From assembly GCA_022712835.1 (NCBI GenBank), contig JAFLJU010000587.1, positions 1-14,302 on the forward strand: 14,302 bases of DNA. Reading direction: 5' to 3'. Made by a program: the position numbers and the translations under genes. How positions within the stretch are numbered: position 1 is the first letter of the stretch; each line of letters starts with the position of its first letter. Below, piece by piece: positions 1-6,895 of the stretch. The DNA is from Desulfobacteraceae bacterium (GTDB lineage Bacteria > Desulfobacterota > Desulfobacteria > Desulfobacterales > Desulfobacteraceae). The notes beneath the pieces were generated by a model. That model did not search any database. It had not been told where the DNA came from and worked only from the letters and a program-made list of their open reading frames with translations.

Positions 1-390
1 CTTTCTTCCGATGTGGTGAACATTGACCTTTCAACAGGCTCTCGGCTTCCCATACACGCAACTTCCCTGGGCAAGGCTATTGTGGCCTTCATGAACCCCA
101 GTGAACAAAAAAAAATAGCAGCAATGCTTGAGTTCAATCCCCTTACCCCCCATACCATAACCGACGTGAAATCATTTTTACGAGAGCTTGAAATCACCCG
201 GAACAGAGGGTATGCCGTGGCCGATCAAGAGCTTACCATTGGGTTAAAAACCTTGGCAATCCCCATATTTGACAAACAAGGTCTGGTGGAAGCTTCTTTT
301 GGCGTGTCTTTCCCCTTGTCAAGAACCCAGGAATCCGGGTTTGAAGGCCGATTGATAGAGCGTCTGTTTGAGGTGAAAAGCAAGGCTTGA
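1..390 (+). CDS. IclR-family transcriptional regulator, C-terminal part (5' truncated by window)
   Basis: The frame is open from the first base and ends at TGA 388-390, leaving about 129 residues of a longer protein. What is visible is the effector-binding domain of an IclR-type regulator: the stretch GSRLPIHATSLGKAIVAF near the start, a GYAVADQEL segment followed by GLKTLAIPIFD, then VEASFGVSFP. This corresponds to the ligand-pocket half of the family. The N-terminal winged helix-turn-helix DNA-binding domain lies outside the window. IclR proteins repress or activate catabolic genes in response to small acids or aromatic compounds, and the D-x-E-L-x-x-G-L pattern resembles the PcaR/PobR branch, but the effector cannot be inferred here. 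Its targets are probably upstream, off the window. The downstream neighbour is convergent and separated by a strong terminator. Confidence 0.85.
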   Translation, partial: LSSDVVNIDLSTGSRLPIHATSLGKAIVAFMNPSEQKKIAAMLEFNPLTPHTITDVKSFLRELEITRNRGYAVADQELTIGLKTLAIPIFDKQGLVEASFGVSFPLSRTQESGFEGRLIERLFEVKSKA

Positions 391-437
391 CAGAGATTGG
401 CTGATTTTAGGCAGTTCCATGTCGACACTCTGAATAG

Positions 438-472
438 AAAAAGGGGAGTTTCCAACGGAAACTCCCCTTTTT
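438..472. terminator. Bidirectional intrinsic terminator
   Basis: A perfect 16-bp inverted repeat (438-453 with 457-472) with an AAC loop has a GC-rich core, GGGGAGTTTCC and its complement, flanked by A5 on one side and T5 on the other. It therefore works as a rho-independent terminator on both strands. It sits 48 nt after the IclR stop on the plus strand and 35 nt after the cytochrome stop on the minus strand, as expected for two converging genes. Confidence 0.93.
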
Positions 473-506
473 ACAATACTATAACTGTCTTTGGATAATC
501 AGAGAT

Positions 507-968
507 TTATTTTTTTATTTTTGTATGACATTTACCACAGGAAGTAGGGGCAGGGCCCTTCCGTCCTTTGGGGTCACCGGCTTTTATGTTGATCTCTTTG
601 TGACAATCGATGCAGTTTTTATGTATGGCATTTTCATGGACCATGATGTCTTTTTTGTTCTTTTTGTCCTTTTTGAATTTATTATGACATTCGCCACAAT
701 TCTGGACATCGTCACCCGCTTTGAGCTCAAGGGCTTTCCCATCCTTGTCATGGTGGCATTCACCACAGGAAATCTTATAATCCACGGTATGTTTTGAATG
801 GGTGAATTCAACTAGATTAAATTTTGGTGGTGCTTTTTTGTGTTTTTTGTACCCAGCATTCTCCATGGTAATGGTATCTTTGACTTCAGTGCCTGCCTGG
901 AGACCTGTTGCTACAAAAATCACAGCAATTCCTGCAGCCAACAGTAGCGTGATCAACCTTTTGTTCAT
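507..968 (-). CDS. Periplasmic tetraheme cytochrome c3 (class III)
   Basis: The 153-residue protein has a signal peptide (MNKR, then a hydrophobic stretch 5-22, likely cut after LQA at about residue 25). It has exactly four CxxCH haem-attachment motifs: C68-H72, C91-H95, C119-H123 and C144-H148. Candidate distal axial histidines follow the classical c3 arrangement: H57 and H60 in an HSKH motif, H73 directly after the first haem motif, and H111 or H116. In this family all four haems are bis-histidine, low-potential, and shuttle electrons from periplasmic hydrogenases or formate dehydrogenases to membrane complexes. The mature chain is somewhat longer than the roughly 107-residue classical c3 and very lysine-rich, with a KKDKKNKKD insert between haems 2 and 3. 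The start is supported by AAGGAGC at 979-985. The gene is probably monocistronic, 184 nt from tatC. Its physiological partner is not encoded nearby. TmcA-like or other type II c3 proteins are alternatives. Confidence 0.92.
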   Translation of the reverse strand: MNKRLITLLLAAGIAVIFVATGLQAGTEVKDTITMENAGYKKHKKAPPKFNLVEFTHSKHTVDYKISCGECHHDKDGKALELKAGDDVQNCGECHNKFKKDKKNKKDIMVHENAIHKNCIDCHKEINIKAGDPKGRKGPAPTSCGKCHTKIKK

Positions 969-978
969 AACTTGTCTT

Positions 979-985
979 GCTCCTT
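979..985 (-). promoter_or_regulatory. Ribosome binding site of cytochrome c3
   Basis: AAGGAGC on the minus strand, 10 nt before the ATG at 966-968. It fixes the start directly before the signal peptide. Confidence 0.75.
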
Positions 986-1020
986 TAAAAATTAACGATG
1001 TATTTTGCCTTTTTACCGGT

Positions 1021-1033
1021 GACAGGGTCTGTC
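1021..1033. repeat. Small inverted repeat GACAG-ggt-CTGTC upstream of cytochrome c3
   Basis: Five complementary bases either side of a GGT spacer lie 53 nt upstream of the cytochrome start, between it and the end of tatC. The position would suit an operator. The wider sequence with the run GGGGACAGACCCTGTC also resembles short palindromes that recur in some genomes (REP-like). No second copy was noticed in this window, so the assignment is open. Confidence 0.35.
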
Positions 1034-1151
1034 CCCAGTTGTATTCATTAAATCAACTTAGCTTTTACACATAATGGGCCTGGAAAGTCAATAAAAAAAC
1101 AGATTTTACCTAGGCCTTCGGGGGTCTTTCCCCATCCTATGTGTCATCCTT

Positions 1152-1967
1152 TTAGGGAGTGTTTTTTGAATCGTCTTCCCCGGGGTTTTCTTCTTCGCTT
1201 TCTTCTGATTCGTTTTCTGAGTTTTCAGAATCCACATCCTTGGCTTTTTTCCCAAAAAGTTTGGCACCGATAATGCTGATTTCATATAGGATCATCAGGG
1301 GAACCGCCATCATGATTTGGGTGACCACATCCGGGGGGGTGATAAGGGCCGCCCCCACAAAAAAGATCAATAAGGCATATTTTCTGTTCTTTTTAAGAAA
1401 TTCTACGGTCACAAGTCCCATGCGGGCCATAAACGTGAGCACCAGGGGCAGTTCAAATACCAGCCCGAATGCCAACAGCATTTTTGATGAAAATCCCAGG
1501 TATTCTTTCATGGAGGGCATGGCCTGGATGGTGTCGGTGGCAAAGCCCAAAAAGAAGGCAAACCCATAGGGAAAGACAATGAAATATCCAAAGGAAGAAC
1601 CTAACATAAAGAAGAAAACCGATAAAATAACAATGGGCAACAGATATTTTTTTTCGGTCCGATATAATCCCGGGGAGATGAACATCCAGAATTCATAAAA
1701 CAGAACCGGGCTGGCCGCCATGATCCCGGCCAGTAAGGATACTTTTAAATAAGTGAAAAAGGCTTCGGGAAGCCCTGTGAAGATCATCTTTGCATTTCCG
1801 GATTCTCCCATGGCTGTCACCAGGGGGGCAATCAGAATCTCAAAGAGTCGTTCCTTGAAAAAATAGGCGCAGGCAAATCCGATGCCCACTGCAATGAAAG
1901 AGCGGACCAAACGGTCCCTTAGCTCACCCAAATGTTCTGTAAACGGGCTTTTATTTTCTTCGCTCAT
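1152..1967 (-). CDS. tatC: Sec-independent (twin-arginine) translocase subunit TatC
   Basis: The 271-residue polytopic inner-membrane protein has six hydrophobic segments. It is the receptor that binds twin-arginine signal peptides and forms the core of the Tat pathway, which exports folded, often cofactor-bearing proteins. Family hallmarks are present: HLGELRDRL at 12-20, LPEAFFTYLKVSL at about 66-78, the loop PVLFYEFWMFISPGLY at 87-102, FELPLVL at 171-177, and TPPDVVTQIMMAVPLMILYEI in the last helices. The length to residue 240 is typical. Beyond this is a strongly acidic tail of about 30 residues rich in Glu, Ser and Asn (244-271), which many TatC proteins lack. The start lies 5 nt after the tatB stop, so the two are likely co-translated. 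In this kind of organism its cargo would include periplasmic hydrogenases and formate dehydrogenases. Confidence 0.96.
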   Translation of the reverse strand: MSEENKSPFTEHLGELRDRLVRSFIAVGIGFACAYFFKERLFEILIAPLVTAMGESGNAKMIFTGLPEAFFTYLKVSLLAGIMAASPVLFYEFWMFISPGLYRTEKKYLLPIVILSVFFFMLGSSFGYFIVFPYGFAFFLGFATDTIQAMPSMKEYLGFSSKMLLAFGLVFELPLVLTFMARMGLVTVEFLKKNRKYALLIFFVGAALITPPDVVTQIMMAVPLMILYEISIIGAKLFGKKAKDVDSENSENESEESEEENPGEDDSKNTP

Positions 1968-1972
1968 GGCTT

Positions 1973-2395
1973 CTAATCGTTTTTCTTTTCAGGGTCTTTG
2001 GGGGGGAAGGATTCCGGTTCTGTAAAGCTAGCATCCGGTTCCTTTGCACTGGTATCTGAGTCACTATCCATTGTTTTTTTCTGTTCCGTTTTGTCCTGAT
2101 CCGTTTTATTCTCTGCGGATCCAGCGGTCATGATCGGATCATCGAAGGGCTCAACAATGGTTTGTTTTTCTTTGTTCACTTCTTTGATAACATTTTTCAG
2201 ATCCGAGGCCGGGGAGTCAATATCTTTCAGGGTAGTGTCGAGATCAATACTTTTTTTGAAATCCTGGGCAGATCGTTTGAATTCCCCCATGGCCCGGCCC
2301 AGGGTTTTGGCAAGATCCGGTAGCTTTTTGGGGCCAATGACAATGAGCGCAATTGCCAGGATTAAAAAAATTTCAGGCATTCCTAAACCAAACAT
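1973..2395 (-). CDS. tatB: Twin-arginine translocase subunit TatB (TatA/B family)
   Basis: The 140-residue protein has an N-terminal membrane anchor (MFGLGMPEIFLILAIALIVI), then the G21-P22 hinge, an amphipathic helix (KKLPDLAKTLGRAMGEFKRS) and a long polar tail. This is the layout of the TatA/TatB family. The Glu at position 8, the G-P hinge and the extended cytoplasmic region favour TatB, which forms the substrate receptor with TatC. A bifunctional TatA/B cannot be excluded, since no separate tatA is in the window. The tail from about residue 95 is low-complexity, rich in Asp, Glu, Lys and Ser, like the acidic tail of the neighbouring TatC. A good ribosome site (AAAAAGGAG at 2407-2415) lies 11 nt before the ATG. 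tatC follows after 5 nt. Confidence 0.92.
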   Translation of the reverse strand: MFGLGMPEIFLILAIALIVIGPKKLPDLAKTLGRAMGEFKRSAQDFKKSIDLDTTLKDIDSPASDLKNVIKEVNKEKQTIVEPFDDPIMTAGSAENKTDQDKTEQKKTMDSDSDTSAKEPDASFTEPESFPPKDPEKKND

Positions 2396-2483
2396 TATAG
2401 TTCCAACTCCTTTTTACTGATTGCTTTTAGTGTGAGTGTTAAATTTACACTGAATCCTATCCTAAGTGTCAACCACAAGGCGG

Positions 2484-4049
2484 TCAGTCTTTTGTCCTGG
2501 GTTTTACGGGTGACTTTTTTGGGCCTCTATTTGGGCCTCTATAGGGTCTTTTTTTCCCTTTGTACGGAGGCTTTTTCCCAGGACTCGTACCGACAGGCTT
2601 TTTTTGAATCGGTTTGGGTTTGGGCAAGGGGCGATCCAATTCTTCCGAGGGGTATTCACATTCAATCTTGTGGCCCAGAATCTCTTCAATTTTCGGGATT
2701 TCAAATGAGCTCATTTCATCGGCAAAACTGATGGATGTTCCGGTGGCACCCGCTCTTCCGGTTCTGCCGATCCTATGGATATAATGCTCGGGCTCAATGG
2801 GCATATCATAGTTGATAACATGGCTGATATCGTCTATGTGCAGGCCCCTTGCCGCCACATCCGTTGCCACCAGGAATTTGAGCCGGCCGTTTTTAAATTG
2901 TTCCAATACCTTGAAGCGTTTGTCCTGGGCAACATCCCCTGATAGAATCCCGCATTTTTGTCCGTATCGTTCTAATTTTGAGGCCAGGTATTTGGCCGTG
3001 TCTTTCCGGTTCACAAAAATCAGTACCCGCTGCAGGTTTTCGCTGACCAAAAGGTTATATACATTTTTGAACCTGTCTGCTTCCGTGGTCAGATAGATCA
3101 CCTGTCGGATGGACAGGGAGGCGGCCTGGTCCGGATCAATCTCTATGCGCACGGCATCCTTGGTCCAGGATTCGGCCAGTCGCAGTACCTCATCGGTGAG
3201 GGTGGCGGAAAAGAACAGGGTTTGGCGCTTGTCCTTGTGGGGGGTCATGTAAATCAGTCTGCGTACATCCGGGATAAACCCCATGTCCAGCATTCGGTCT
3301 GCTTCGTCCAGCACAACGATTTCTACCTGGGACAGATTGATCAGGCGTTTGCTGATAAAGTCCAGCAGTCTTCCCGGGGTGGCGGTGATGACATCCACAG
3401 GTTTCTCCCGGAGAATGGTCATCTGCTCGTTATATCCGGTGCCGCCGAATACGGACAGAATCCGTAAAGGGGTATACTTGGCAAGGCCTTTGAAATCTTT
3501 TTCGATCTGGTGAACCAATTCCCTTGTGGGGGCAAGGATCAGGGCCCTTGGCATTCCTTTTTTGGTTTTAATTGATTTTTCTAAGAAAGTTTTGATGATG
3601 GCCACAATAAATGTGGCGCTTTTACCGGTACCTGTCTGGGCCTTGGCTGTGGCATCCTTTCCGCTGAGGGTGTGTGGCAGCAGTTTGGCCTGGATATCGG
3701 TGCAATGCGTAAATTTTAAGTCACAAATGGCGTGCATCAAGCTTATGGGGAGATTCAGATCGTGGAACCGGGTCTTGCCTTCTTCGGGTTCCACCTGGAA
3801 TTTTTCCAGGGTCCAAGCGGGCTTTTTGGGCCTTGGCGGCTGTTGTTTCGGTTGGCGGGGAAGAGGGTCAGCCGGTTTGGACTCTTTGGTTTGAGATGGT
3901 TTGGCTGGAGCTGGTTTAGCCGGAGACGGTGTTGCTGGAGATAGTTTAGCTGGGGATGGTTTAGGTGCCGGTTCCGGGGTGGGGGGTGAATTTTCTTTAA
4001 TCTTTTTATTTGTGAACAGGTTTCTTAAAAATACGCGTAATCGTTTCAA
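2484..4049 (-). CDS. DEAD-box ATP-dependent RNA helicase (RhlB/RhlE-like)
   Basis: All core motifs of a DEAD-box helicase are present in order: Q motif (F95 to TDIQ 117-120), motif I AQTGTGKS 137-144, Ia PTREL 174-178, Ib TPGRLLD 224-230, II DEAD 248-251, III SAT 281-283, V ARGLHIDD 400-407 and VI HRIGRTGRAG 425-434. Such enzymes unwind short RNA duplexes in ribosome assembly, mRNA decay or cold adaptation. The core is flanked by non-catalytic tails: an N-terminal Pro/Ala/Lys/Ser-rich region (about 20-78) with five-residue repeats, and a basic Lys/Pro/Arg/Gly tail (about 475-521) likely to hold RNA. The start is TTG at 4047-4049. An in-frame stop lies 11 codons upstream and no ATG or GTG lies between, so TTG is the best start for the full reading frame, although the ribosome site is weak (AAAAGAG). 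The N-terminal extension resembles RhlB-type proteins, but the exact orthologue is uncertain. Confidence 0.93.
   Translation of the reverse strand: MKRLRVFLRNLFTNKKIKENSPPTPEPAPKPSPAKLSPATPSPAKPAPAKPSQTKESKPADPLPRQPKQQPPRPKKPAWTLEKFQVEPEEGKTRFHDLNLPISLMHAICDLKFTHCTDIQAKLLPHTLSGKDATAKAQTGTGKSATFIVAIIKTFLEKSIKTKKGMPRALILAPTRELVHQIEKDFKGLAKYTPLRILSVFGGTGYNEQMTILREKPVDVITATPGRLLDFISKRLINLSQVEIVVLDEADRMLDMGFIPDVRRLIYMTPHKDKRQTLFFSATLTDEVLRLAESWTKDAVRIEIDPDQAASLSIRQVIYLTTEADRFKNVYNLLVSENLQRVLIFVNRKDTAKYLASKLERYGQKCGILSGDVAQDKRFKVLEQFKNGRLKFLVATDVAARGLHIDDISHVINYDMPIEPEHYIHRIGRTGRAGATGTSISFADEMSSFEIPKIEEILGHKIECEYPSEELDRPLPKPKPIQKKPVGTSPGKKPPYKGKKRPYRGPNRGPKKSPVKPRTKD
3893..3967. repeat. Five degenerate 15-bp tandem repeats inside the helicase gene
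   Basis: Units begin at 3893, 3908, 3923, 3938 and 3953, each about GAGATGGTTTAGCTG on the plus strand. They encode the five-residue repeats of the type KPSPA/KLSPA/TPSPA/KPAPA in the helicase N-terminal linker. The period is a multiple of three, so changes in copy number keep the frame. Confidence 0.85.
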
Positions 4050-4154
4050 TAGTGTACTCTTTTCTGGTTTATAGAAATATTAACTGCCTGTATATTACTA
4101 TGGTGTAACAGACAGGCTCTCGTTTGAAAAGCAAAATCTATTCCAAGAGCGGTT

Positions 4155-4352
4155 TTATCCCCCGGCCACCAGGGGGAGCAATTGGAGGATTGAATTGTCA
4201 GGGACCTGTGTCAGACAAAATTGGGGGCTGGATACCAGGCGCCCATTGAGGCGGACCACGGAGCAAAACCTTGCATCCGGAACCTGTTCCAGGACAGATG
4301 CAATGGTCATCTTTTCTGACCATTGCATCTTTTTTTCATCAACCTCTATCAT
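4155..4352 (-). CDS. MoaD/ThiS-family small sulfur-carrier protein
   Basis: The 65-residue protein ends in Gly-Gly, the hallmark of beta-grasp sulfur carriers. These are activated as C-terminal thiocarboxylates and donate sulfur in molybdopterin (MoaD) or thiazole (ThiS) synthesis. The pattern VxLNGRLV in the middle and the hydrophobic ILQLLPLVAGG end match the fold. The length is closer to ThiS than to MoaD. It starts 13 nt after the stop of the tungsten-type aldehyde oxidoreductase gene. This pairing is common for pterin-cofactor oxidoreductases and suggests a role in making or sulfurating the tungstopterin cofactor for that enzyme rather than thiamine. That link is an inference from context. 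The ribosome site is weak, so translation may be coupled to the upstream gene. Confidence 0.8.
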   Translation of the reverse strand: MIEVDEKKMQWSEKMTIASVLEQVPDARFCSVVRLNGRLVSSPQFCLTQVPDNSILQLLPLVAGG

Positions 4353-4365
4353 GATCTATTGAAAC

Positions 4366-6504
4366 CTATTCAACCCCGTTTTTTTTGAGAACTTCCAGAA
4401 CTTCAGGATAATCAATCCCTAAGCGTTTTACGGTCTCAAGGGTGGGGATTCCGTTGGCGGTCCAGCCCCGACGTGCATACACGGCATCCTTGAGCAGTTC
4501 ATATTGTGCTTCTCTATGTTTTCTCAGGGCGGCCACCTTGGCCTGGGTGTCCATTTCAGTGATGTCCATATCGTATTTTTCAACAAGCTGACCGTCATAT
4601 AGCTTTGCACGTGACCGGTATTCTTCCTGGGTTACAGGTCCCATGGAACGATAGGGTACGGTGTCGTGCTCCCGGGTACCATATCCCATTTTCAGGTTAA
4701 ATACCCGCTGGAAATTATAGACTGCCTCGCTCATGGTGATGAGGTCATCGGGGCCGACCTTGCGGCCTGTTACGGCGGAAAAGAAGTCTGCATACCATCC
4801 CACATGTTTTACCACCTTGGCAGGTTCCGCAGTGTTCTTATTGTCTTCGGGTACAATGTCATTCCAGGGTAGTTTGCATAGGCCGCAGAGCCCGAACCAG
4901 GTTCGAAACATGGGGAACCAGTGAAGGGCTTCGGCTTTGTCCTCAAAGGTGGGCATGAAATTGTGAACCATGTCCAGGAAGATCAGCCAGGCTTCATCGT
5001 GCTGGGGACCTTTGAGGGCCAGGCCATATCCTCCCTGTTGGGCCAGGGATTCCTTGGTGATATATTCGGAAAACTCAAGACCTTTGGATTCCATGCCAAT
5101 ATCCTGCATAAAGGCTGCATCCGCCCCAAAGTCCCGGGCAAAAATTGCCTTCATCTGGCGGATTCCCTTGCCCACAATAGCGCCAAAACCATCTCCTCTT
5201 GCCATCTGATGGATTAGCTCCAACGTGTTGTACCGGCTGCCGAAACTTAGGTCCATACCGTTGGTTTGTTCCAGGGTGATCAGGCCGTTTTCAAAGCATT
5301 CCATGACAAATCCGATGGAGGTTCCCACGGAAATGGTGTCCATGCCGTAGGCATCACAATAGAAATTAATTTCAAGGATGGTCTGGGCATCGAAAATCCC
5401 CAGGTTTGATCCGCATCCGGCCACGGTCTCATATTCAGGTCCGTCCACAAACACCTTGGTACCTCGGTAGGGACCTGTAAAGGGGGAAAAATCTTTTACC
5501 CCATGGGCACAGGCAACGGCGCAGCCTTTCCAGCATCCGTCAAATCCCTTGTCAAAGATGTGTTGAAACACCTCTTCTCCAATGACATGGCTTCCGGGGT
5601 GGGAGCCGAATTTGAAATTATGGACCGGCAGGCAGTCGTGGTCGTTCATGATGGGAATCAGATGGGTGGTTCCCACGACAGCCATTCGGTTCTGTTTGGG
5701 GTCCAGGGTGGTAATTCCCTTGGCATGGGCTTTGGTTACTTTCTTGAGCGCTTCCAGGTCCGCCGGATTGTTGGTTTTCATGGACACGGACCCGAAGCGT
5801 GCCACAACCGCCTTGACCCGTTTGTTGGCAAACACGGTTCCGATGCCGCCACGGCCGGCCTGTTTGTATCTGACCATCTTTCGGCCCGCATCCCACCAGG
5901 AAAAATTTAAGCACCCGAAATAGGTATTTTCAGCACCCGGTCCTGCCGTGACAACCGAGACATTGACAGGTTTTGTTTCGTCAAAATAGTGGGTCAGGGC
6001 AGCAGACATTTCATAGGAATCTTTCGGCAGATCGGCAGCCGAAAAAACCTTGATTTTGTTTTCAATTCCATCAATGAGAATGACTGTATCTTCTGTTGCC
6101 TTGCCATCGATCTGGATGACATCAAATCCGGCAAATTTTTTATAGGGTCCAAAGTATCCCCCCACATTTGAATCGATGGGGATGCCGGTTAAGGGGGAGA
6201 TGGCGGTCACAATGCTTTTTCCTCCGCCGGGATATCCCGGGGTTCCGCCCAGGGGGCCAGAAGAGATGCAAATGGCGTTTTCAGGTGAATCCCAGCGGGT
6301 TTCTCCTGAAACGGCATTCCACATCATCCAGAGGTCATAGCCTTTGCCGCCGATAAATTTTTCTTTCACCGAAGCCGCTATGGGGTTGATCAAAATATCG
6401 GTTGTGGTGAGATTGATTCGAAGGGAAACATCTGTGTACCCCTTATTGACCTCTGCTCTTTCATAGGAGACGGATTTCGTCTCGGTAAGATTCATTTGAC
6501 CCAT
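4366..6504 (-). CDS. Tungsten-dependent aldehyde:ferredoxin oxidoreductase family protein
   Basis: The 712-residue protein belongs to the AOR family, which uses a bis-tungstopterin centre and one [4Fe-4S] cluster to oxidise aldehydes to acids, or the reverse, with ferredoxin. The N-terminal domain shows GGKGYDLWMMW at 52-62, GTPGYPGGGKS at 87-97 and the pterin-binding AGRGGIGTVFANKRVKAV at 216-233. The second part has three clustered cysteines (C324, C328, C332), a GPEYETVAGCGSNLGI segment at 355-370, CDAYGMDTIS at 383-392, and a distal CGLCK at 540-544 that would supply the fourth cluster ligand. The first three cysteines are spaced C-x3-C-x3-C, not the C-x2-C-x3-C of the Pyrococcus enzyme. 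At 712 residues it is longer than the roughly 605-residue archaeal AOR. It lacks a signal peptide, so it is probably cytoplasmic. The ATG at 6502-6504 is favoured by AAGGAGC at 6513-6519. Its substrate cannot be told from the sequence. Confidence 0.93.
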   Translation of the reverse strand: MGQMNLTETKSVSYERAEVNKGYTDVSLRINLTTTDILINPIAASVKEKFIGGKGYDLWMMWNAVSGETRWDSPENAICISSGPLGGTPGYPGGGKSIVTAISPLTGIPIDSNVGGYFGPYKKFAGFDVIQIDGKATEDTVILIDGIENKIKVFSAADLPKDSYEMSAALTHYFDETKPVNVSVVTAGPGAENTYFGCLNFSWWDAGRKMVRYKQAGRGGIGTVFANKRVKAVVARFGSVSMKTNNPADLEALKKVTKAHAKGITTLDPKQNRMAVVGTTHLIPIMNDHDCLPVHNFKFGSHPGSHVIGEEVFQHIFDKGFDGCWKGCAVACAHGVKDFSPFTGPYRGTKVFVDGPEYETVAGCGSNLGIFDAQTILEINFYCDAYGMDTISVGTSIGFVMECFENGLITLEQTNGMDLSFGSRYNTLELIHQMARGDGFGAIVGKGIRQMKAIFARDFGADAAFMQDIGMESKGLEFSEYITKESLAQQGGYGLALKGPQHDEAWLIFLDMVHNFMPTFEDKAEALHWFPMFRTWFGLCGLCKLPWNDIVPEDNKNTAEPAKVVKHVGWYADFFSAVTGRKVGPDDLITMSEAVYNFQRVFNLKMGYGTREHDTVPYRSMGPVTQEEYRSRAKLYDGQLVEKYDMDITEMDTQAKVAALRKHREAQYELLKDAVYARRGWTANGIPTLETVKRLGIDYPEVLEVLKKNGVE

Positions 6505-6512
6505 TCTTTACA

Positions 6513-6519
6513 GCTCCTT
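6513..6519 (-). promoter_or_regulatory. Ribosome binding site of the aldehyde oxidoreductase
   Basis: AAGGAGC on the minus strand, 8 nt from the ATG at 6502-6504. It chooses this start over the in-frame ATG three codons later. Confidence 0.75.
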
Positions 6520-6556
6520 AAACGATTACTTTTTTGATTTTATGTCTCATGTAAAC

Positions 6557-6582
6557 CCTGGAGATCTGGCAAAATCTCCAGG
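6557..6582 (-). promoter_or_regulatory. Inverted repeat in the oxidoreductase upstream region
   Basis: Perfect 9-bp arms, CCTGGAGAT (6557-6565) and ATCTCCAGG (6574-6582), surround an 8-nt loop, 53 nt upstream of the oxidoreductase start. No T-run follows on either strand, so it is not a terminator. It could be an operator or a leader-RNA hairpin. Confidence 0.5.
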
Positions 6583-6619
6583 TAGATTTCCTAAAGTTAT
6601 AATATACCATATGTGAATC

Positions 6620-6652
6620 CCTGGGTATAGAAATGCATCGATTTCTCCCGGG
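6620..6652 (-). promoter_or_regulatory. Second, imperfect inverted repeat upstream of the oxidoreductase
   Basis: AGAAAT (6629-6634) pairs with ATTTCT (6641-6646) around a 6-nt loop. It is extended by CCTGGG (6620-6625) against CCCGGG (6647-6652), with a 3-nt bulge and one G-U pair. It lies about 40 nt beyond the first hairpin. Whether it is transcribed is unknown. Confidence 0.35.
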
Positions 6653-6821
6653 ATGGAATGGTCTAACCATTGTTAATGTATTCTTATGGGCTTGTCAAGA
6701 CTGAGAATCTATAAAAAACCTGAAAAACAACTACAACCGGTTCACAAACAAACTTAAGAAAGGGTCATTATCCCAAAGGGGGTAGATTAATGAGGTTGTG
6801 AGGCTAAACGATCAAAAAACC

Positions 6822-6851
6822 TTGACTTTTTAAGTTGTTTCACGTTACTAA
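6822..6851 (+). promoter_or_regulatory. Possible promoter of the yggT operon
   Basis: TTGACT at 6822-6827 matches five of six bases of a sigma-70 -35 box. The best -10 match at suitable distance is TACTAA (6846-6851, spacer 18), which is poor. The location, about 45 nt before yggT, is right, but the evidence is weak. Confidence 0.25.
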
Positions 6852-6895
6852 GCCCATGTAAACTATGGATAAATTTTAAATGTAAGGGTGTTTGC

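Larger units (their letters stand above)
6505..6895. other. 391-bp non-coding divergent region
   Basis: No credible reading frame lies here. It separates the minus-strand oxidoreductase unit from the plus-strand yggT operon and must hold promoters for both. It is more AT-rich than the flanking genes. Visible structure comprises two inverted repeats on the oxidoreductase side (6557-6582 and 6620-6652), an 8-bp palindrome AACCGGTT at 6735-6742, and a TTGACT hexamer at 6822-6827 that could be a -35 element for yggT. Confidence 0.7.

Noticed and set aside
225..455. Minus-strand open frame over the IclR fragment and terminator
   Set aside because: It lies opposite a clear regulator domain and ends inside a terminator hairpin. 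No recognisable protein features.
525..1074. Plus-strand open frames opposite cytochrome c3
   Set aside because: The minus-strand frame has four CxxCH motifs, a signal peptide and a ribosome site. The plus-strand frames are by-products.
1085..1150. Possible terminator after tatC (minus-strand run of seven T)
   Set aside because: No stable hairpin directly precedes the T-run, and the nearby GGGG/CCCC stem is only 4 bp.
4086..4117. GCCTGT/ACAGGC inverted repeat between the MoaD-like gene and the helicase
   Set aside because: Only 6 bp with a 20-nt loop and no T-run, too weak to call a terminator or operator.
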